64,000 bases of DNA from Scylla paramamosain (lineage: Eukaryota > Arthropoda > Malacostraca > Decapoda > Portunidae), in contig NC_087180.1 of assembly GCF_035594125.1 (NCBI RefSeq), forward strand, positions 13,911,615-13,975,614, in the 5' to 3' direction. The translations under genes and the position numbers were made by a program. Below, one piece after another: positions 57,855 through 64,000 of this stretch. Every line of letters begins with the position of its first letter. Position 1 is the stretch's first letter. The notes below the pieces were generated by a model, which saw nothing but the letters and a program-made list of their open reading frames with translations, ran no database searches and was not told the origin of the DNA.

Positions 57855-58412
57855 TGAATGGGAAAAATGTTGAAAAATGAGTAGCAATGAGAAAGGATAA
57901 ATTTGAATAAGGAAGACAGACAAGAGCTATGCAAGATAAACTAAAGAATAAACAAAGAAAATAAAAGAAAATAAGATATCTGTAGGAGCAAAACTAATAT
58001 ACTGTTAACAGAAAATGAGTCAGTAGTCGGAAAATTATAGTTAGACAAAAAAAAAAAAAAGCAAAAGGGAACATATGAGAAAATGGGAAGGCGAGTAAGG
58101 GTGAGTGAGAGTAAAGGATAAATGAAGGCGATATATGGTTAGCTGGGAGGGAGATTCAATAGCAGGGTGTTAGGGTGTGATAATAGGGTGCCCTGGGCGA
58201 AATAAGGGAGAGCGTTGGGAAGGCAGTGTTCAGAATAGGGTGGCGGCTTCAAGGAAAGGGAATCCACTCCTGTTCCGCTGCTCCTGTACAAATAAAATCC
58301 CTTTATATTTGTATTTTCCTTTTTGTCAGAATTCCACGCTCTCCACCCGAACTTTTCAGATCTTTTTTTTTTTCTGTCTTTTATCACGAGAACTCTCGAA
58401 CAACAGTGAATG

Positions 58413-58415
<3 letters not shown>
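57850..58415. other. A/G-rich then mixed DNA
   Basis: A14 near 58047; no gene. Confidence 0.5.

Positions 58416-58496
<81 letters not shown>
58416..58496 (+). repeat. (AG)n microsatellite
   Basis: Uninterrupted, about 40 units. Confidence 0.98.
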
Positions 58497-58502
<6 letters not shown>

Positions 58503-59157
58503 AAGATTATTTTTTCCACCCCACGCTTACTTTCACACACAAGACAAACATAAGTACTAGATCGTAAAACTTTCCACCTTCCCCTACAATTATTCTGGAA
58601 CAAAAACAAAACAAAAAAAAACGAAACAAACAGTAGTAGTATATTTCCCCCCCCACTTTCTAACTTAATTTTAACCTTACGCACCTAAACCTCGTAGATA
58701 AAAAATAGATAAAAAAAAAACGAAGCAAGTTCCCCCCCCAAAAAAAAAAAAACACCAAGAGATAGCTGAATACAGAGAGAGGGGAGAGAGAGAGAGGGAG
58801 AGAGAGGGAGAGGTAGATAGTGAGAGAAGGGAACGCTTTGCTAGGTATACTCTTGTACCCTCCTCCTGCGGCGTCCTCTGAAGCGGCAGGGCTGTGGTGG
58901 TGGTGGTCAGAGGGGAGAGGATAGCGTCCTTGTGGCGTTGGGTGGATATACAGAAGAGCAAGCGAGGGAGTGGATAGGCTGGGTGGTAAACAGTGATGGA
59001 ATAAGTGGGTGGGTGGAGGACACTTGCTCGGTGGGGCAGAAGAGGGAGAGGAAGTGGAGGTTAACATGTGGTGGAGAGAGTGTGAGAGTGTGAGGTGGAA
59101 TGAAAGGCACGGAAGGAGAAGTAATGGTAAAACGAAAGAGGGTAAATGGTGTGTGCG

Positions 59158-59159
<2 letters not shown>
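58497..59159. other. Mixed DNA with C8-A13 and GA tract
   Basis: C8 followed directly by A13 (58732-58752), an interrupted GA tract at 58773-58815, and G-rich sequence to 59150. No gene. Confidence 0.55.

Positions 59160-59240
<81 letters not shown>
59160..59240 (+). repeat. (GA)n microsatellite
   Basis: Uninterrupted, 40 units. Confidence 0.98.
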
Positions 59241-59243
<3 letters not shown>

Positions 59244-59710
59244 TGGAAAAGAAGGAAAGGATAACGTAATGAAAAGATAATTGTTAAAGAAATTTAGATA
59301 ATGATAATGGAGAAGGTAATAAAATGATAAATTGAAAGAAGGATAATGAGAAAGACATCACGAGGGAAACACAAGAATAACACAACACATGATGACTGTA
59401 TTAACTAAACATCCTCATATAAAGACTAATATCGTGGCTGTACATCAATATATTTCTTCCCCACAATAAATCCTAAAGGTTTTGGTCAAGTTTTACCCTC
59501 CATTATGAAAACAATTCTTGAGTGTAACAAATGACCTGTTAGATACAACACATTAATATTACCACGATAAAGAAACACTAATATAAAACACACAAACACC
59601 TCACTTCATTAGTTTCTGGTCAAGGGCAACTTAAGTCTGTAATTTGTTATACTTTGACACGTCTAATTAACCAAAGTTATTAGGAGCTCTTACAAATTGA
59701 TAGATTATGA
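59241..59710. other. Unique AT-rich DNA
   Basis: No recognised feature. Confidence 0.5.
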
Positions 59711-60560
59711 GAGTTTCAGCCTCAGTCTCTTTCATCATCCTTCTTCTTACTTATCACATCAACTTGATCTCTCCTCCACTTGCACTCACCCTCTCTCCTC
59801 CCTCCTTCCCTCCTTACGCCCTTCCATCACTTCCTCCTACTTTCTAACCGCTACTTCCCGCTCTCCCTCCTGTCTTTCAAATTTCCAACTACAGCCATGC
59901 GTCTCTATTTCTATTTTTCTTTCCTTCCTTAGTAGCCCGTGTGTTCTCATTCCCCCTTAGTTCTCTTCTTTCAAAATTCTACTTTCTTCCTCTCTTCTTT
60001 ACTTTTCTTCAAAACTCCCAGTCCTATTTTCTTCACTCCTTTTTATCCACGATCCCTCCAGTCCGTTCCTCTCATTTAAAGTCCTCACAGTATTCCTTTC
60101 TTCTTTTCTTTAAAAACATTTGTTCCCTCCTATTCATTTTTATTTTTTCTTTAAAACTCTACCACTGTCATGTCTCTTGTCCTTATTCTCCTTTCTTCCT
60201 TGCTATCCCAACTTCATTTTTATTATTTTTTTTTCCTACTTTTCTTCCAACACTCTAGCATAGGCTTCCTTCCTTCTCCTCTTCTCTTTCTCCTTCCTTC
60301 CTTCCTTCTTGCCTTACCTCCATCCCACGTCTTTCCAGGTTTTCTTCCACAGCTGGCTTCCCTTACCTTCCTTCCTTCCTTCCTTCCCTCCCTTCCTTCC
60401 TTCTTCCCTTCCTTACTTCCATTCCACGTCTTCCCAGGTTTTCTTGCCTTCTAAACTCTATCACAGTTCACTTCCCTTTACCTTCCATCCCTCCCTCCCT
60501 CGCTCGCTCGCTCCCTTCCCTTCCTCCTCTTTCCTCGGACGGTCTCCCCCAACTACCAAA
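59711..60560 (+). repeat. Polypyrimidine block with 99-bp duplication
   Basis: C/T-rich ~850 bp. CTTAC(C/T)TCCAT.CCACGTCTT.CCAGGTTTTCTT occurs at 60313 and 60412 (period 99) with TTCC tetramers between. A short (CTCG)n lies near 60498-60510. Confidence 0.85.
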
Positions 60561-60870
<310 letters not shown>

Positions 60871-60993
60871 TTACATATACTTTGTTTTGTTTTTACTTCT
60901 TGTCATTTTACAATGTTATTTTTTTTTTATTTATAATCGTTTCGTTTTCATTCTGTTCATTATTATATTCCATTTTCATTTTTAAAGAGAAAA

Positions 60994-61037
60994 TTTATTA
61001 TTATTATTTTTACTACTACTACTACTGCTACTACTAC
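60994..61037 (+). repeat. (TTA)n and (TAC)n
   Basis: TTA units then TAC units, the same succession as at 13027-13100. Confidence 0.94.
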
Positions 61038-61419
61038 TTTTTCTTCCCTCCCTCTCTCCCTCCCTTCCCGCTCTCTTTGTCTTTAAAGAATACGCCAGAC
61101 TTTTCGGAAACTCTAACGATAAACTGTTATGAAAAACGACGCGGGGCTAAGCGACTCCAATACATTGTCCGGGAAGGAATTGTTCGGTTTTAAAAGGATT
61201 AATGAGCACTAAGTTTTCAGAGTTATAACAGCAGCTTAGTTAATATCTTTATACTGAGACTCTTTCTCCCTGAGCCCTGCCTGCCACTTTGCTTCACTTT
61301 TGCACTTACTAAACGGGAAGGTGAAGGAGGGTGGTGAAAGACGGACATGGAATAATTAGAGGATAAAATGTAAGGTATACTGTAAGAAGCATAACTTGTA
61401 AAAGGGAATGGCAGATAGA
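61038..61419. other. Unique non-genic DNA
   Basis: No recognised feature. Confidence 0.5.
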
Positions 61420-61640
61420 AGAGGAAGAAAAACAACAAGAACAAGAACAAAGAATAAGAACAAAAACAAGGTGATGATCATGATGGTGAATAACAATAAC
61501 AATAATGATAATAATAAAAAGAAAAAAAGGAGGAAAAGAAGAAAAAGGAAAAGAAGAACAAAGAAAAAAAATATGATGATGATGATGAAAAGAAAATAGA
61601 TGAAGTAAAAGAAGAATCGAACAAGAAAAAAAATGATAAA
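61420..61640 (+). repeat. Degenerate AAC/AAG/AAT triplet tract
   Basis: A-rich triplets with GAT units at 61572-61588; Lys/Asn-rich frames are by-products. Confidence 0.8.
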
Positions 61641-61799
61641 GCAAGACACACACGACAGCTTCACAGACACAGAATAAAGTCAGAATGAAAATAAACAAAC
61701 AATTCTCCTCCCACAACATCTCGGTCTCTCCCTCGTGGCTGGAAAGCAAACAGACACACCCACACCCTGTAAAGTCCCCGAAGTGTCTCAGAACAACAA

Positions 61800-61920
61800 A
61801 GAAAGCCACACTTGCAGAAGAACACAAGATTGAAAAGAACAAGAACGCAAATAAGGAAGGAAAACAAGGACAGGACAATAACAAAAGGCACACTTGCTGA
61901 AGAACACAAGATTGAAAACT
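61800..61920 (+). repeat. 82-bp tandem duplication
   Basis: GCCACACTTGCAGAAGAAC..AAGATTGAAAA at 61805 recurs at 61887 as GGCACACTTGCTGAAGAAC..AAGATTGAAAA. Confidence 0.85.
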
Positions 61921-62236
<316 letters not shown>

Positions 62237-62690
62237 TTTAAAGAAGACAAAGAATGTTAAATAAGCTATGAGAAGATACAGAGAGAAAAAAAAGACAGAA
62301 CAAAGAGAAAGAAGAGGGAAAAACTGCCAGAAAAAAATAGATATTGATGAAAAAAGAACAATTAAGAGAGAGAAATGGAAAAGAGGGAGGCAAAACAAAC
62401 TTTGAGCAGAAAAAGGAAGAAGAGGGCAAATAGGCGAAAAAGGAAGCAGGAGAAGAAAAGGAAGGGAGAGGAGAGGAAGGAAGCAAGCGACAAAAAGGAG
62501 CGGAAAGGCTTGAGGGAGACACAGGAGATGAAAAGAATGGGCGCTTCCAATTAGGGAATAAAATATTACGAACATTAGGTTTATGAATGTAAAGGTAATT
62601 TCTCATAGGTGAATGTAGGGTAACGTGGGTAGGGAAGGAAGGGTGATGAGTAGCGAGAAGAGGGGAGGGGGGAGGAAGCAGATACAGTCT
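62237..62690 (+). other. Purine-rich non-genic DNA
   Basis: Nearly pyrimidine-free over long stretches (GAAAAAG, GGAAG words). Reverse Phe/Leu/Ser frames are compositional. Confidence 0.7.
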
Positions 62691-62697
62691 TCAGTGA

Positions 62698-62769
62698 CAT
62701 GATGATGATGATAAAAATAAATAATAATAATAATAATAATAATAAAAATAATAATAATAATGAGAGGAG

Positions 62770-62867
<98 letters not shown>

Positions 62868-62874
62868 GAGAGAG
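62698..62874 (+). repeat. (GAT)-(AAT)-(GA)n compound array
   Basis: GAT 62698-62711, AAT 62720-62761, GA 62776-62874 with one TA break near 62862. Confidence 0.97.
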
Positions 62875-62923
62875 GGTATACTCGTAGACGTTACAACACA
62901 AATTATTCATACGTCACTGGTAA

Positions 62924-62968
62924 AAATAATAATAACAATAATAATAATAACAGCAGTAACAATAACAA
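62924..62968 (+). repeat. (AAT/AAC)n imperfect array
   Basis: AAT with AAC and CAG variants. Confidence 0.92.
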
Positions 62969-63123
62969 CGCAAGGAGCACCACGTCATAATCAGGTGAGA
63001 TAAAAACACCCACACCAACACGCTCCTTTTAACGAGGCGAATAAAGAATTCCCTCATAAATAGAACTTTACTCACTCTTTCTTTCCCCTCAAGTTAATAT
63101 TAAAACTTCTCCATCTGTAACGT

Positions 63124-63172
63124 CTCCTCCTCCTCCTCCTCCCTCCTCCTCCTCCTCCTCCTCCTCCTCCTC
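63124..63172 (+). repeat. (TCC)n microsatellite
   Basis: TCC units with one extra C. Confidence 0.96.
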
Positions 63173-63355
63173 TCCCAAACACACACTCACACCAAAAATG
63201 AAAGAAAAAAACCGTTCCTCTTCTACGTAAACATTTATTTTTTTTCATATTTTCAAAGTTAGCGGTAACTCGGCCACTCTTCCCTAATGCTCAGAATAAT
63301 TATGATGTCTATTGTTTGTGGGGCTGATGTTTTTGTTTTGTTTCGTAATTTTACA
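63173..63355. other. Unique short segment
   Basis: No recognised feature. Confidence 0.45.
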
Positions 63356-63356
63356 T

Positions 63357-63396
<40 letters not shown>

Positions 63397-63412
63397 GCAG
63401 CAGCAACAAGAC
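63356..63412 (+). repeat. (ACA)n then (GCA)n
   Basis: About 14 AAC units ending in four AGC/AAC variants. Confidence 0.97.
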
Positions 63413-63476
63413 ATTAACAACAAAAATAGCACCATGCGATGAAACTTTGACTACTACAAAACATAATGAAAAGAAT

Positions 63477-63502
63477 TACTACTGCTGCTACTACTACTAC
63501 TG

Positions 63503-63573
<71 letters not shown>
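63477..63573 (+). repeat. (TAC)n microsatellite
   Basis: TAC units with three TGC variants near the 5' end, then about 23 pure units. Confidence 0.97.
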
Positions 63574-63574
<1 letters not shown>

Positions 63575-63671
63575 TTCTCATTACTATAATTTTTGCGAGT
63601 ATCTTTAACTATTTGCCAACTATTCTTCTCGTGAAACACATAATTTGCATCCCCCTATCGTCTCCCCAGTG

Positions 63672-63699
63672 CCACCACCACCACCACCACCACCACCAC
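63672..63699 (+). repeat. (CAC)n microsatellite
   Basis: About nine units. Confidence 0.95.
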
Positions 63700-64000
63700 T
63701 GTCACTTTGCCCGCTGTTGGATGATGAACTTTGGTCTTGAGTCATTTATTATCAGAGTGAGGTGAGCTTAAGTGCTGCGAGGAAGGACGTCAGGCAGGGA
63801 GGACGCTGGGGAAGGAGACAGAGGGACGTTAGGGAGACACTGGGAAGAGAGGGGAGGAAAGAGAGTGGTAAGAGAGGGAAAGGAGGAGGGTGGGGAGAGG
63901 ATCGGAGAGAGAAAGAGTAATGACGAAGATAACCAAGACGTCTTACTAAGCTAAACTGTCATCTTTTTTTATTATTGTCCTCTAAATTGAAGTTTTTTTG
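63700..64000. other. Unique then G-rich purine DNA
   Basis: GGGAGG/GAGAGG words 63780-63920. No gene to the window end. Confidence 0.55.

Overview
This is a eukaryotic genomic window dominated by simple-sequence DNA, with no gene I can recognise. About 40 long dinucleotide (GA/CT)n arrays (mostly 60-140 bp, many uninterrupted) and about 25 (CA/GT)n arrays are scattered across it, with many (TAC)n, (AAT)n, (ACC)n, (TCC)n and (AAC)n arrays. The arrays I listed add up by hand to roughly 3.4 kb of GA/CT and 1.5 kb of CA/GT; (AT)n arrays of comparable length are absent. Extreme GA/CA density, a short TTAGG-like tract (15132-15172) and short terminal-inverted-repeat elements suggest an arthropod, most plausibly a decapod crustacean. 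That is inference from genome style; no diagnostic gene confirms it.

Layout. 1-9.4 kb: A-rich and microsatellite DNA, a 1.5-kb triplet-repeat zone (4.65-6.2 kb), a diverged ~100-bp tandem array (6.44-6.77 kb) and a pyrimidine-rich block (8.2-9.2 kb). 9.4-21 kb: MITE-like elements of two families, tandem arrays of ~90, ~50 and ~18 bp units, a cluster of seven dinucleotide arrays (15.6-16.6 kb) and another long pyrimidine tract. 21-34 kb: a (TC)n/(AG)n palindrome, a ~40-bp tandem array, AT-rich DNA, unique islands with promoter-like motifs (26 and 29.5 kb) and a third family-A element. 34-48 kb: paired CA/CT arrays, a ~55-bp tandem family, a third family-B element, a ~110-145 bp purine-rich tandem array, the longest CT array (45415-45555) and a degenerate TCAC/TCAT array. 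48-64 kb: triplet arrays, 1.6 kb of purine-rich tandem repeat (50.1-51.7 kb), a ~212-bp duplication (53.3 kb), a CCAAT/CRE cluster (57.5 kb) and further dinucleotide and triplet arrays.

Genes. The longest open frames (for example 425 codons at 4121-5398) are read through triplet repeats, polypyrimidine DNA or tandem arrays and translate to low-complexity Ser/Leu, Arg/Glu, Thr/His, Cys/Val or Phe-rich strings. I found no conserved domain, tRNA, rRNA or transposase/reverse-transcriptase motif. The window looks intergenic or deep-intronic. A handful of non-repetitive islands (near 10.2, 19.8, 26, 29.5, 39.6, 44.4, 54.9 and 57.5 kb) are the best places to look for regulatory DNA or small exons.

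The most informative results are two families of ~200-215 bp terminal-inverted-repeat elements with three copies each (one family-A member is uncertain), the palindrome at 21.7 kb, and a dozen or more diverged minisatellite arrays. No coordinated multi-gene system is present.
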